A stretch of 64,000 nucleotides of DNA, taken from the NCBI GenBank assembly GCA_947000775.1, contig CAMQGK010000171.1:422001-486000 (forward strand), given 5' to 3'. The notes under the pieces are model-generated. The model was not told where the DNA came from, did no database searches, and saw only the letters and a list, made by a program, of their open reading frames with translations. Made by a program: the position numbers and the translations under genes. This document shows positions 36,534 through 48,349 of the stretch, piece after piece. Source of the stretch: Pterois miles. Lineage: Eukaryota > Chordata > Actinopteri > Perciformes > Scorpaenidae. Position 1 is the stretch's first letter, and each line of letters starts with the position of its first letter.

Positions 36534-39500
36534 TCATTTCTTGGCCTTGCTGTCTGGCTTCTCCTCCGTGCCGCCGTTTGATGAGGACTGCCTCGCAGTC
36601 GCAGGTCGGACCTGGGAAGGGTCAGATGTAGGCTTGGAGTTGTCAGATTGGGCTTTGGCGGTTTCTGGACGTGCTTTGGACTCTTTCTTTGGCGGTGGAG
36701 GCGTGGTGGGCTCCCACAGGATGAACTCATGCAGGAGCGTGTTGACAGAGTCGGGACACTCCATCATGACCATGTGACTACCGTCCTCCAGGACCTTCAG
36801 AAAGGCCATTAGGAGGATCTGACAGAAAGTTAAACATAAGAAGAGGTCAGATTTTACAATCGTCAACAAAACACTGCGACTTTATGTTTTGTGCCAAGGC
36901 GCTGGCCTGGTTCTACACCTCTGAATCACGGCTGTCTTTTCAGCCATTCAAATAGTATTATAAAATGAAACAAAAGGGCAATAATTACCAGAATGCCAGG
37001 GTACTAATGTAGACAGTGAAATTAAGTTGTAAGTCAGTTTGAGAGGAACCCCTGTAATTTTGGTGGGGAGCAGACAACCATGTTACGTTGTTGAGCTCAC
37101 TGATGGGAATAATCTGGTCTTCTAATTTAGTTTTCTGTCTTTTTTCAGAGAGTGATTATACACAACAGTCATTGTAGTTCAGGTAATTGTAGGTAGTTGC
37201 AATGTTTAAACCATAGACTGTATATAAAGATGGACGAGATGAGAGCTCTCCATAAGTGAAGACAAAACCTCTCATTTGCCTCCTTGTGGCTGGCTGCAGG
37301 ACAGGTCATAAAATCTACCCTCTCAACGTTAGAAAATGGGTCAAACTAAAAAGTCAAAGTACAGGTTAAATAAATTTTTCCCAGAGACGGTTTCTGTCAT
37401 TTTTGGTAATTTTATCACGCTGATGTTTGTTCAAGTGTTCATTTTGCTGAAATGTTTGGTTTTAATTAGTTATTTGATGCTATAAAAATGGGAGTGAGAC
37501 GCCACAACTGACAGCTGCTCTGAGTGATGTAGTCGGGCAATTATACGAGGGAGATGTAACTTTAATTTTCCATAACCATTACGAGTCTGTGTAACCGAAC
37601 ATGTCAGTCTGATCAAAAATAGAGATACTGTGGTTAGTTGTGTCCTTCTTGCCAAACACTAACAAGTTGTGGCTGTGCTCAGCTTGTGATTCGCTCGGGT
37701 GTGCAGGCGGGACCTAGATACTGTGGCCCAAGCCTCCCGATCACTACTGCACAGACTCTGACTCCAAATTATCTCAAAATTTCAAGATGGCAGCTCCGGG
37801 ATATTTTGGCTTCATTTTTGTACAGTGGGAGGAAGTGGAGATGTATCATCCATCTATATATTCAGTCTATGATTTAACCATATAGGTGTTATACTTAACA
37901 TTGTGTACTTTACTTCAGACTGTTGATCACTGATGACCTAAGCATACCTGCAATAACAGATATGTTTGCTACCTGGTGACTTCAGAAACTAGCTGTAAAC
38001 ACAACACTGACATACAGTATCACTATTTAAAATGTTATATGTCAACCTTGTTAGCAAACATTTACCTCTGCACATCCAGCAAACACAGAGGAATCCAATC
38101 ACTCTCCTTTTGGCTCAGTTTTGTTTTCCTGGGGGATATATTTGTCTCTTTAGCATTAGATGCTCCACTGTGTTCACCAGCAAATTGCTTATTTTGTCAT
38201 GTGCTGTTTGGTGCTGAGCAGGTAGTGTATAGTGGGTTTAGTCTTTAGTGGGGTCTGTTTCCCTGCAGTTTGAATCCTGGTCTTTGGGGGGTTAAAGAGG
38301 CCCACTCACCTCCGCCATACGCTGGTCCTCTTCAATAGGGACAAATTTGTCATGCATGCCATGAATCAGCAGGATGGGCACTGTGAGTTCAGCATGGTAG
38401 ACTTCATCCCCCTCGGGCCAGTACTGCCCACTCATCATGGCGCGCAGCACAAAGGACGACACGTTGAAGGCATTGTTGTCTTTCAGCAGCTGCTTCTCCT
38501 TGGCACCCTGCCGAGCAAAGCCAGCCCTGTAGGGGGCAGCGCAGAGCAGATTTACCTGAATTATACATGGCTCAAAAAACAAAAACAGGATTGTGACGAC
38601 ATTAAACTGTGGGTGAAATGAACACAACACAGTGCCACACAATGGTAAACTTATCATAAATATCACAATTGACCATAGCTTGCAACATAAATGTTTGGGT
38701 ATCTCAGTTGGAGCAGTTACAGCTGCTGGTAAGAGGTAAGAGGTCAGATCTTTGGACTGATGGACAGGACACAGCGATGCTGTCAGCCTCAGGCCTCTCC
38801 TCATTAGATGAGCTTTCACATATTTTTCTTTGACATGACTGAAATGGAGAATAGGGATGCTACTCCATGTTTTTGACGCTCAAAATGTGGTTATTTTTTT
38901 CACTACTTTTAAATAAATGTTAATCCATGCTTGCTGCAGCTTTAAGTTATGTTCTATTGTATTTCATGACATCCCATAACAGATAATGCATATTAAATAG
39001 CATAGGAGAACGGTTATATGTTAATGCATGGTGTTCATTTTGTCTGGTGAAGCTGTTACTGTTGTGTTGCTGTCTGTCTTACTTGAGAAAGCTCCAGGCG
39101 AGCAGCGGGGAGAGGCAGTGAAGCACACAGGTGGGCAGGTTGAAGATGGAGCAGAGGCTGGGCTCCAGGGCTGTGGGACCACCTCCGTTGATCATCACCA
39201 TCTTGTGGATCTGCTCCGGATACTCATGGGCCAAGAAGGTACAGAACGACACACTAGGAGAGCACAACAGACGGCTGGTTACAGGAGGAAGCAGGGTGAC
39301 CATGCTGTTTGCTTTGTGGAAGATGCCTTTCACAGTAGTTTGAATAGACACACCTAAAAGCATTGTAACACTATGAGCACTGTGACATAGCAATATCTCT
39401 CTAAAGTTTGCGAAGACAAGCTAAAGTTAGCCACCATAAAGTACCAAGTACAGCTGTAACGTCAAAACAACTGAATGTATTCATCTGAGCAATGACGCAT

Positions 39501-41068
39501 CTTGTTGCTTATGAATTCAAATTTTCATTTGTAAGTGGGAGATTGTGTTATTTCTCCTTTTAAATCTTAAATAGTCTCACTTTAAAGGTACAGTGTTTGG
39601 GATCTGGCAGCATCTAGCGGTAAGGTTACAGATTGCAACCAACTTAAACTGTGAAGAGAACGACGGTGACCAACGTGAAAATGTGAAAAGCTGAATGGCT
39701 CTATCTAGAACCAGTGTTTGGTTTGTCCATTCTGGGCTACATGGTGGCCCGCTCTGTATGTAGATATAAACGGCTCATTCTAAAGTAACGAAAACAAAAA
39801 AGTATTATGTTAAGGTGATTACTCACTAAAGATAACATATTTATATTCATTTTCTGCCAATAGATCCCCCTAATTTTTACACAGTCCTTTAACACATATA
39901 GTATACTGTACACACAATCTTATCAAACCGAAAAAGCTGCAAATGCAGAAGCACTTGAGAAGCTAGTACCAGCAAATATTTGGCATTTTTGCTGATTAAA
40001 TGAATGAAATGATTACAGTTATCAAACTATATAAACTACCTGTAAACTCAAACTTTTAATGTTAAATTCTGATATTGTACTTGATACAAATACACAATAT
40101 GTGATGGGAAACATTACATGTCTGTGCTTCTCATACTTCTTCATATTATGGCCAACAAAACAGATACATAAGAGCCTATTTTATATATAGTCTTATTAAA
40201 GGCTTATTTATAGTCTTTTGAATCCTTTCTTTCACTTTAATCATGTTTTCTATAAATGTTGTGATCTTAAATTTACCCATAAGAATGCCCGATGAGAATA
40301 TTCCTCTTGCGGGCGTATCTCTTGAAGATGAGTCTCATGTCCTCAGCCAGGGCGTAGAAAGTGTAGGCAGCAGCTATCTGTGGCGCTGAGCTGGCTCCGT
40401 GACCCGCCAGGTCTGGGGTGATCACCTCATAGCCCAGCTTGGAAAAGAAGTCCAACTGGCTCCGCCAGATGTCCAGTGAGCCTCCCACACCGTGGATGAA
40501 GAACAGAGCCACATCTGCATGTGTCCCTTTACAGGCTGTTATCTTCCGCTCACAGTCGATCACCACGGTGCGTTTGGGCTTCCACCTGCGCTTCTTGGGC
40601 TGCTGCGACTGGTCGGCCTGTTCGGCGGCAGCCGTCTCTCCCCCTGCTCCTGTTTCAGCAGTACAATCTTTCCCAGCTGTGGCAGGCTCAGACCTGGCCT
40701 CTGGGATGCTGACCAGCGCTGAGGAGTTATCTGTCAGCTCAACCTCTACGGTGCTGTTTGGTTCTGTCTCTCCATTCTGGCAGTTTTTCAGCTCTGCGCT
40801 CGCCCTGTCACCCAAGTTCTCAATTAACAGCTGTCCATTGCGATACACTGTGATCTTTCGTTTGCAGCTGACAGCCCCCCCCCGGCCCAGTGGGTTCCTC
40901 CACCACCGGGCGGTCAGGGATGATATGTCGAACCCGCAGGACGCGGCCTGGTTTCACCTCCACGAACTCATAGCCGTCCGCGGATTCAGAGCTTTCTACA
41001 GGAACCACGATGTTGGCCGACTTTGAGGTCAGGCAGCAGAGAAGACCCTCCATGAAGCTGGTCAGCAT
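36534..41068 (-). CDS. abhd8: abhd8 alpha/beta-hydrolase domain protein 8, four coding exons, one frameshift
   Basis: Serine-hydrolase-fold protein of the ABHD8 family; substrate not established. Exons in transcript order: 41068-40277, 39253-39083, 38526-38310, 36818-36534, with GT-AG junctions in phases 2, 2, 0. Hallmarks: FFIHGVGGS (oxyanion region), nucleophile elbow GHSYG interrupted by the first coding intron, HGMHDKFVP carrying the acid, and EDGSHMVM carrying the His. The N-terminus MLTSFMEGLLCCLTSK and the segment DGYEFVEVKPGRVLRVRH match the family. As written, exon 1 is broken: nine consecutive C (plus strand 40875-40883) shift the frame, while the family-like reading continues (ITVYRNGQLLIENLG) one base over. 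With that base discounted the product is about 487 residues, longer than mammalian ABHD8 owing to a Gln/Lys-rich linker and a Lys/Ser/Pro-rich C-terminal tail. Start chosen at the conserved MLTS; an acceptor 10 nt upstream implies a 5' noncoding exon. Confidence 0.93.
37212..37871. mobile_element. MITE-like element with terminal inverted repeats in abhd8 intron 3
   Basis: Starts CATAGACTGTATATAAAG and ends with the inverse, CTATATATTCAGTCTATG. About 660 bp, no coding capacity, within the intron 36819-38309 of abhd8. The terminus resembles the family at 4690-5047 and 21957-22510 but the body differs. Confidence 0.75.
39585..39905. mobile_element. MITE family 'GTAACATTCTGGGGCATCTA', short copy in abhd8 intron 1
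   Basis: Begins AAAGGTACAGTGTTTGGGAT then TGGCAGCATCTAGCGG, and ends GCCAATAGATCCCCCTAATT then CAGTCCTTTAA, an inverted terminus. Shares AACCAGTGTTTGGTTTGTCC with 43325-43637. Confidence 0.75.
40875..40883 (-). other. abhd8: homopolymer frameshift in abhd8 exon 1
   Basis: Nine C on the plus strand (nine G in the transcript). The frame before it encodes VVEEPTGPGG and the frame after it encodes KRKITVYRNGQ; joining them requires one base fewer. The exon's exit phase (2) also only fits if one base is surplus. A sequencing or assembly error in the run is the simplest cause; a real polymorphism is possible. Confidence 0.85.
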
Positions 41069-41078
41069 GGCTGCCAGT
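41069..41078 (-). promoter_or_regulatory. abhd8 5' UTR fragment and upstream splice acceptor
   Basis: Reading the minus strand, CCCCACAG precedes ACTGGCAGCC and the ATG, so the start codon sits 10 nt into an exon. This predicts one or more noncoding first exons further upstream, at higher coordinates, which I could not locate among the repeats. Confidence 0.55.
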
Positions 41079-41575
41079 CTGTGGGGAATACATTCATATA
41101 AAAACACACAGAAATCAGCACACATGCAAACAGGAAAGTCACAGAGAACCAAAGGCTATTACAAAATGAGAAAAAAGATAAAATGTTTCCAAGCAAGTAC
41201 TTCATTTAACATAAAGATATATGAACTGCAGGTACGTAAAAACTGGTTAAACTGGTATCTTTAAATTAAACCAACAATCTAGATGAGCCGTACTAATCAA
41301 CTCTATTTCTGTTTATTATTGAGTTTGAATCACTTTTGAATACATCAAGTAGTGAAGTGTATTTTCTGTCTACTGGAGCCCCACTAACAAATAAGCTCTG
41401 TTATTATTATTATTATTTAAAAAATGATATTCAAATGCATTACATCAAAAGAAAACAACTTTTATGTAACTGAAAAGTTGAAGCATATTTAGACTAAAGA
41501 AGAGAGAAGACAACCAAGACATCAGTAAACATGGTTAAAAACACAGACACACTGAATAAAAAAATATACAAAGGT

Positions 41576-41582
41576 GATATAT

Positions 41583-41645
<63 letters not shown>

Positions 41646-41646
41646 T
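41576..41646. repeat. (TA)n microsatellite left of the Tc1 element
   Basis: About 70 bases of almost pure alternating TA/AT next to the eroded left end of the Tc1 element. Confidence 0.95.
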
Positions 41647-43248
41647 ACCCTTTTTAGTTTTTGTGATTTTTTTATTTTTGTGATGAAATGAATACATTTT
41701 GTAAATTTGCTTATGAGTTATGTGTGACCAACAAGTGAAAGAATGCCAACAATACACAAGAAAAGAAAACTTTATATTTTAGGGGTATTTTATTCATTAA
41801 TTCCCCAAAAATGGCATGTTCAAAATTATTCATTCCCTTGTCAAATGTCTCTCTTTAATAGTCTATGGCATAGCCTTTGTTGTTTATGACTGCTTTTAAA
41901 TGATTCTTGTACGTGTCCACAAGCTTCCTGCATGTCTCCTGTGGGATGTTGGCCCACTCTTCCTTGGCGAAGGCCTCAAGCTGGGTCAGGCTGGTGGGTT
42001 TCCTAGCCATCACTCTGGTCTTCAAGTCTCACCACAAGTTCTCAGTTGGATTGAGGTCAGGGCTCTGACTTGGCCATTCTAGGACACTGACATCATTGTG
42101 CTTGAACCATTTCTTCACTACCCGGGCAGTGTGTTTCGGATCATTGTCCTGCTGGTACGTCCAGTTGTGACCACGCTGGAGTTTCTCAGCAGATTCTTTT
42201 AAGTTTCCATCAAGGATCCTGATGTAATCCTCCTTTTTCATGGTTCCTTGGATCTTTACGAGGTTCCCTGTGCCACTGGAAGAGAAGCATCCCCACAGCA
42301 TTATGCTTCCACCACCATACTTGACGGTGGGCACAGTGTTCTTGGGCTTGATGCTTCTCCTTTCTTCTTCCCGACATATTGAACATCCATATGGCCAAAT
42401 AACTCCAACTTCGTCTCATCAGACCACAGGATGGTTGACCAAAAGCTGGGATCTTGCTTCAGGAGAGCTTCCACATGCTTCTTTCTGAGCAGAGGTGTCT
42501 TCCGAGGCCTACGTCCATGGAGACCTCCTTTGTACAAAGACTCGCTCGATGATGGACCGTGACAGCTTTGTCCCTGTCTGGTTGAGTGTTTCCATTAGGG
42601 CCTTGGTTGTGGTCTGGGGGTTGTTGTTGACCTCCCGGGAGATTTTCCTGGCAAGTTTGGGGGACACCTTACGTTTCCTGCCACGCCCACTGAGGTTTTT
42701 AACAGTGTTGAACCTCTTGTGCTTGTTGATGACCCTCTGTATGGTTGACACAGGGACATCAGACTGCTTTGAAATGGCCTTGTAACCCTTTCCTTCATTG
42801 TGGGCGCTCACAAGACGTTGATGTAAGTCTCCACTGAACTCTTTCTTCTTTACCATGATGACCAGAAATTGGGAATGACCAGAACATTTTTCCTCAATCT
42901 ATACTTTTCTGAAAATATGCTATTTATTATTATTTTTTTAAATCATTGTTTAAAACTTGGTTAACAACAAAGCTAATTTTCCATTGTAACATCTTGAAAT
43001 AACTACAGGCCAAAGATTCATACATTTTGTTGGGATATTGTCAGGGGTATGAATAATTCTGAACAAAATATCTCTTTTTGCCATATCTATTAATATGCAA
43101 ATAAAGTTTAACCAACTCATATGTGGATTTGTGCATAACAACAAGTAGAAAACAGATACACAAGAAGTACCAACATAGCAACTTTTACAAAGGAGGAATC
43201 TAAAAGAGAATGTTATTTTCCATGGGGTATGAATGATTTTGAGGACAA

Positions 43249-43251
<3 letters not shown>
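41644..43251 (-). mobile_element. Tc1/mariner element with degenerate long inverted repeats
   Basis: A broken Tc1-type transposase (41855-42856) flanked by related inverted ends. The right end terminates in GAGGACAAGTG abutting a (TA)n tract, consistent with TA-target insertion. On each side a motif like AAAATCATTCATACCCC occurs at the outer end and again about 200 bp inward (AATTATTCATACCCC), the inverted-repeat/direct-repeat layout of Sleeping-Beauty-type elements. The left outer end is eroded and merges into a second (TA)n tract. Confidence 0.88.
41855..42856 (-). pseudogene. Tc1-like transposase remnant (DD34E), frameshifted
   Basis: Three overlapping reading-frame pieces cover a full-length transposase of about 330 residues. 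The N-terminal helix-turn-helix reads YKAISKQSDVPVSTIQRVI, followed by a GRGRKRK hook. The catalytic triad lies in WSDETKLELFG, in QQDNDPKHTA (first Asp) and, 34 residues on, in LNPTENLW. Frameshifts separate the pieces near 42520 and 42320, and a TGA follows ENLW. The C-terminal part ends in a TAA at 41855-41857. Not autonomous as written. Confidence 0.93.

Positions 43252-43308
<57 letters not shown>
43252..43308. repeat. (TA)n microsatellite right of the Tc1 element
   Basis: About 57 bases of pure TA starting directly at the element's right terminus. Confidence 0.95.
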
Positions 43309-43310
<2 letters not shown>

Positions 43311-43324
43311 GAAAAAAAGTAGCA

Positions 43325-44216
43325 GCAACTGAAGTCAAACGGTGGCTGGTGGTATCACGGTTTTGCACTCTGCGGCTCACATTACCGCAGTTTCACATGC
43401 GGAGAACCACAGAGGTCTTCAGGCAACGTTGAAAACGTCAGAGTCTCTCTAGAGCCAGTGTTTGGTTTGTCCGTTCTGGGCTACTGTAGAAACGTGGTGG
43501 AACAACATGGAGGACTCCATGAAGAGGACCTGCTCCCTATGGAGATATGAAGGGCTCATCCGAAGCTAATGAAAACACAACCATTCTTAGTCTCAGGTGA
43601 TTTTACACTAATGAAAACACAGTTATGAATAAACTCCAAAAAAAAAAAAGTTTGGAAATGTGTGTATAGTGGGTTATTTCTCTGTTACAATGCTAAATGT
43701 CAATGCTAAACAGTATATTCTGCTGTTGGTACTGACTCTTGTTTTGAGCTCCTGATGCTGCCAATCAGCCACCACAAGACCAGACCACAGGATCACAAAG
43801 TGATCTGGTTCAATCTGAAAAGTCAGCTTTTTAAAAACCAACATGGCTCAGTATAAAATTTTGTTTCACAACAAAACTCCTGATGTCTTCTTTGACAGGA
43901 TTTTAACATCAGAGGATTTGCTACCAATCAGGCACCTGGAGCTCAAAACAAGAGTCAATACCAACAGGACAACACACAAATGTCACTTTGGCACTGTCCA
44001 CATAATCAGCTGTGCTGCTCATCCTACAAATGCATGATCCTTACAAGTTAGACATCATTGTGAAGGCTTTCCAACCATGCAAAATACAACGCCAATTAGC
44101 ATTATAACAACAGAGAAAAATCCACCAAACAAATTTCCAAACTTTTTTTTCAGAGTTCATCATATTACATTTCTACTAACAGATCTCCTGAAATGCCACA
44201 CGCTGTTCCTTTAAAT
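43325..44216. mobile_element. MITE split by a second inserted MITE
   Basis: Outer element segments 43325-43637 and about 44157-44216 carry the 16263-16768 family landmarks (CACATTACCGCAGTTTCAC, GACCTGCTCCCTATGGAG, then right end CAGATCTCCTGAAATGCC). Between them sits another element (43638-44156) with its own inverted ends. Confidence 0.75.
43638..44156. mobile_element. inserted fold-back element with two sets of inverted repeats
   Basis: Ends AAAAAGTTTGGAAATGTGTG and, inverted, CAAATTTCCAAACTTTTTTT. Further in, TTACAATGCTAA pairs with TTAGCATTATAA. An inner pair, GTTGGTACTGACTCTTGTTT (from about 43725) and its inverse AACAAGAGTCAATACCAAC (to about 43966), makes a second stem. Confidence 0.75.
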
Positions 44217-45473
44217 CTCTATGCTCAACGAGCATCTGTGCACCTTAAATGCACCTTTCAAAGAGGTAAACAAGTTCTTGTGCCTTTACAATCTGCCATC
44301 TCATTACAACTCACACCCTTGAGACCTTCTGTCAGACGTAACTGAGCAGCGTCTTCCCTCAGCGCAGACTTTGGGGGTATTAATAGACGGGACCAGTAAT
44401 AGCTCTCTGTGTTAAAGCTGTCCACCATGTGACCACTCTGCACCGGCACACATACTGCCATACTGTCTATCAAAACTACAAAACAACAGCAATTAATGGT
44501 ACCTTTTCGGTGAAGTATATGGTCCAGTAAGTGTGCCTCTTATTAGAAGCACTTGATTTAATCAAACCATAATAAAGAATAAAGGAGAGATAGACTACTT
44601 TGGTCTAAATTAAGCTTATATAGAAAACACACACAGTTGATCTTAGTCATGGCAGTTCTCACATGTTATGATAATGTGGAGAAATGGTAGGCTCAAATTA
44701 ACATTTAGTATTTATACTAGTATTACACCTAGCTACAACAAATTGGCTCCAAACAGCTTACTTTGAAAAAGTCAGTAAATAGAAGAGGTAAATATCCACA
44801 GAATGGATGAGCCTTTTATAATGCATGTCACATATACACACTGCAGGTACAGTATACAATGTGTTGGGCTGTCAGTTGATTATCAACCATGGCAACAGCC
44901 CAGCAGCCGAACAGGGTCTGCAAGTCTCTCTGCTGGTGGCATTATCCTGCCGTCCTGTTGCTCCTCTCCCTGCTAGAGGGGATTATACTCTCTCTAAGTC
45001 CACAATCTGCCATCTCCTCTCTCCATGAAAACAGTGACAGTAGTTTTACCTTCCGTGTGATTTGTTGCATTTTTCTGCACTTGCCGCCCATCAGCTGTAC
45101 TGCCTACATCTGGGATTATGAACACAATGAAATACAGCATTCCTGCTTCACTGGCTATTCTCGTGCCCTTTGTGCTTACACGTGCACATCTTTTATCCAA
45201 ACAGCAGTGCTGTGTGCGAACCAACGGAGCAGGCTGTTTGGATATCATTGAGGGGGACACATTCACGTGTAATATTATTCTCACATCAGAAGACATCCAT
45301 TATCCAGACATGAGGTGTGACCTGCAATATATGCGAGTCTTTTTTTTCTGTTTCTTAGTGTCCATTTACATTAAACATTGACACTAGAACAGACAAATAT
45401 TTAACTATCCTTACAGGCATAAAAACACCATCACATCCACCATGCCCCTAACTAAACTAGCTCTATCATAAGA
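44217..45473. other. no gene recognised
   Basis: Spacer between the nested MITE and the SINE. An open frame at 44889-45251 (120 codons) overlaps equal frames on the other strand and has no known motif. Confidence 0.45.
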
Positions 45474-45640
45474 AGTGCCTATCAGTGGCTCACCAGTAGA
45501 GCAGGCGCCCATATACCAAGGCTGAGTCCTTGGTTTGAATCTGACCTGTGGCCCTTTGCTGCATGTCGCCCCTCTCTCTCTCCCTTTCAGTCTATCCACT
45601 GTCCTATCAATTAAAGGCCAAAAAGCCCTAAAAATAATCT
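45474..45640 (+). mobile_element. tRNA-derived SINE
   Basis: Contains a pol III box A-like TGGCTCACCAGTAGAGC and a box B-like GGTTTGAATCT spaced as in a tRNA gene, then a non-tRNA body with CCTTTGCTGCATGTCGCCCC, a CT-rich stretch and a tail CAATTAAAGGCCAAAAAGCCC. This architecture and tail are typical of a common teleost SINE. Confidence 0.85.
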
Positions 45641-46514
45641 GAAAAAAGAGCAGTGCTTGCAGGAAAACATCAATGAGAAAGTGGCAAATAACTGAGCAAA
45701 AGACTCTTTGAAGCAGTAATAAAATCTGTCTCACAACTGAGGCTGTGAAAACAGCCTGTATGTATGCAAGTGCATGTTGATTCAATTCTCACTTGCATTG
45801 CATAGCATAAGTCAATCAGTTTGGTGGAATATACCTTCTTTAAACATATCTGTGATGGCAGTGTGGCTTCCCCCTTACAAACCAGCACTGGGGACTCCCT
45901 AGACAGGAGGACACTGCTTCTGTTTTCTTTTTAAGCAAAGTTACACAAAACCACACCTGGAAACTGTAGTGGAGCAGTCAGGTGTTAACTTCCTTAGAGG
46001 ACAAATCATGACGGACAGTAATGAGAGACAGGCAAGGGCTACAATTTCATTTGTACACCCCAATTATCAAGCTGGTCCAAAGAGTGAACTGTCCACCTCA
46101 CAGTCACAATACTGCTTCCCTGTAACTGAACAGAATGCTGTGTTCTGTGGAGAAAACACTGTTCTCTGTAGTGCTGTGTCTCATTATTAAGTAAGTTTGC
46201 CTCCCTGTCCTTTATGTTTTCATTTTGGACATCATACTGTGTATGATGAAGCACTGCAGTGGGTTTGATTCCTCTTGTGGTGACAACTGTACGTGGCTTC
46301 TGTTGACAGTGGCTGCAGGAGGCTGTTATATAACGATTCCCACAGGTCAGGCACAAACACAGTGAGGACTGATGCCCAGAAAAGAGAGGAAACTGTCATT
46401 AGGCTTAAAAGCAACTACAGTAGGTTCACTGTTGATAGACTGCTGACTTGTCACCGAAGCTGAATCCTGATCCTTATAGGCATTGCACTTGCTTGCCGTT
46501 GTACGCCACAACTT

Positions 46515-47280
46515 AAACCTGCAGTAGACAGAATGTTTTTGGCTTTATTGGGCAAAAAAAACATAATGACCTTTCAGCATATTGTAATTCAAGTGTTCTG
46601 AGAGAAAACTAGACTTCTGCACCTCGTCATGGCTCTGTTTTTAAGATTTAAAAAATCTAGCCCATAGTGGGTGACTTTGGCCAATCACAGGTCATTTCAG
46701 AGAGAGAACGTTCTTATTGGTTGTTCATTCAATGGAGGCGGCTGTCAGTCACTTGCAAACTCTGATCAAACTGTTAAACTAGGCAGCGCTGTTCAAATGA
46801 ATCACTATTCTGTTACTGTAATGACTATTTCTCTCTGCAAATGTTTTCAGAAACATCTTGTAGTTACTGTGTAGCTGTAAAATGAGGAAGTTTGCTCCAG
46901 CTGGTGTTTCCTCAACAGATCTCAACATGGCTGCCAGGTCACAAACTTTGTCATTTTACAGCTAAACAGTAACTACAAGATGTTTCTGAAAACATTCAAG
47001 GAGAGAAATAGTCAGTAACAGAATATTGATTCATATTTGATCAGCGCTGCCTAGTTTGACTGTTTGATCAGAATTTGTGAGTGATTGACAGCTGCTGAGA
47101 GACGACAGGCTCCAGATCTGCTCTGATTGGATGTTTTCCTCCAGTCTGTGAAATTTTGCAGATGCCATTAGGAGCACCGGAGGACACATCAGATTACCAG
47201 TCTCATGCAATACTGTCAGGAAATAGTGACCATTTATAAAAATAATTATTCTACCAATTCTACCCACTGCTACTTTAATC
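46515..47280. mobile_element. fold-back element family, copy 3 (intergenic)
   Basis: Begins AACCTGCAGTAGACAGAATG and ends AATTCTACCCACTGCTACTT. Contains both inverted halves (GCTGTAAAATGAGGAAG and CATTTTACAGCTAAACAGTA). About 765 bp. Confidence 0.88.
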
Positions 47281-48349
47281 ATTATATATTATATATTTAT
47301 TCAGTATATAGTGCTGTTTATCTTTGAAATATATCTTTCTTATGGACTTCTGCAAGAGAGTTTCAGCGTGAAACACCTGCATCAACCTATAGTACTGTGT
47401 ATTGCTCACCTTAAGACATAAGACACGTGTGCTTGTTGCTTTATATGAAGACAAATGCTTTAATTACAAGTGTCTCAATAATATTGTTCAGCAAAGTGAA
47501 ATTCATTTAAAAAAAAGCAAATTTTTCTGTGCATTTTGTGCAAAATTCAGTTGTTCAGATTTGACAGTTCTAGCATCCATTCAGCACAAAGAGACATCAT
47601 AAACCACTAAATAATACCACTCTGAGCAAAAAGAAAGCAATAACAATAAGGCAAGTTTAAAAGGCCAGTGATGCAGCAGATGAGTGTTTATTTTCCTCAT
47701 AATCTACTCTTGATAAATCAGATTTGATATTTTTATAACACTCAATGACCCGTTTGTCTCGGTCAACTGCAGCGCAACTTTACATGCGGCGACCTATTTC
47801 TTGTCTGTTGCCAATAATCTATAAAGTACTATGACAAAACAACACAGACAAGTAAAAAGAGAAAAAGGTGCCATGAAGGAAAAATGCTTACCTTTATATT
47901 TCCAACAACTCCGCCTGAAATATGATCAGATCGATGTGGTTTTCTTATCAGGGTGTAGGAGAGCTATAATCTGTTGCAGTCAATCCAATAATCTAATTTA
48001 TCTGGATTCTGTTGTCCTGTAGCCTCCACATGGCGGCCAGCAGTAGCCTACTGACAGCATGCAGTATCTCTCTGTGTGGTTTAGAGCCGAAATATGTTGT
48101 ATGGTGGAATATAGGTGAGCTCTGCCGGTCGGATGGCAGGGTGTTTTTAATCCATCAACTGACTGAACCATTGTAACCTGCCTCCGTTTGTGGATGCACC
48201 GCTGCCCCCTGCTGCCGGTGACGCGAGACAACCTGTCCACAGGATTTATTCTCCAAGAGAAATAACTTTTCTGCTCAGCATAAAAAGTAGCCCAAATAAA
48301 AGCGTTATTACCAGTGGTGTAAAGAGTAGCCTGACTAATTACTAGTTAT
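47281..48349. other. no gene recognised
   Basis: AT-rich spacer between two transposable elements; no supportable ORF or repeat pair seen. Confidence 0.4.

Noticed and set aside
40439..41026. 195-codon plus-strand open frame
   Set aside because: Antisense shadow of abhd8 exon 1, whose minus-strand reading has clear family motifs.
44889..45251. 120-codon plus-strand open frame
   Set aside because: Overlaps comparable frames on both strands, no recognisable domain, repeat-rich surroundings.
45474..45560. tRNA gene
   Set aside because: Boxes A and B are present but the tRNA fold is degenerate and followed by a known-style SINE body and tail.
46671..46874. Open frames in the fold-back element at 46515-47280
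   Set aside because: Same frames recur, broken differently, in other copies; non-coding inverted-repeat element.
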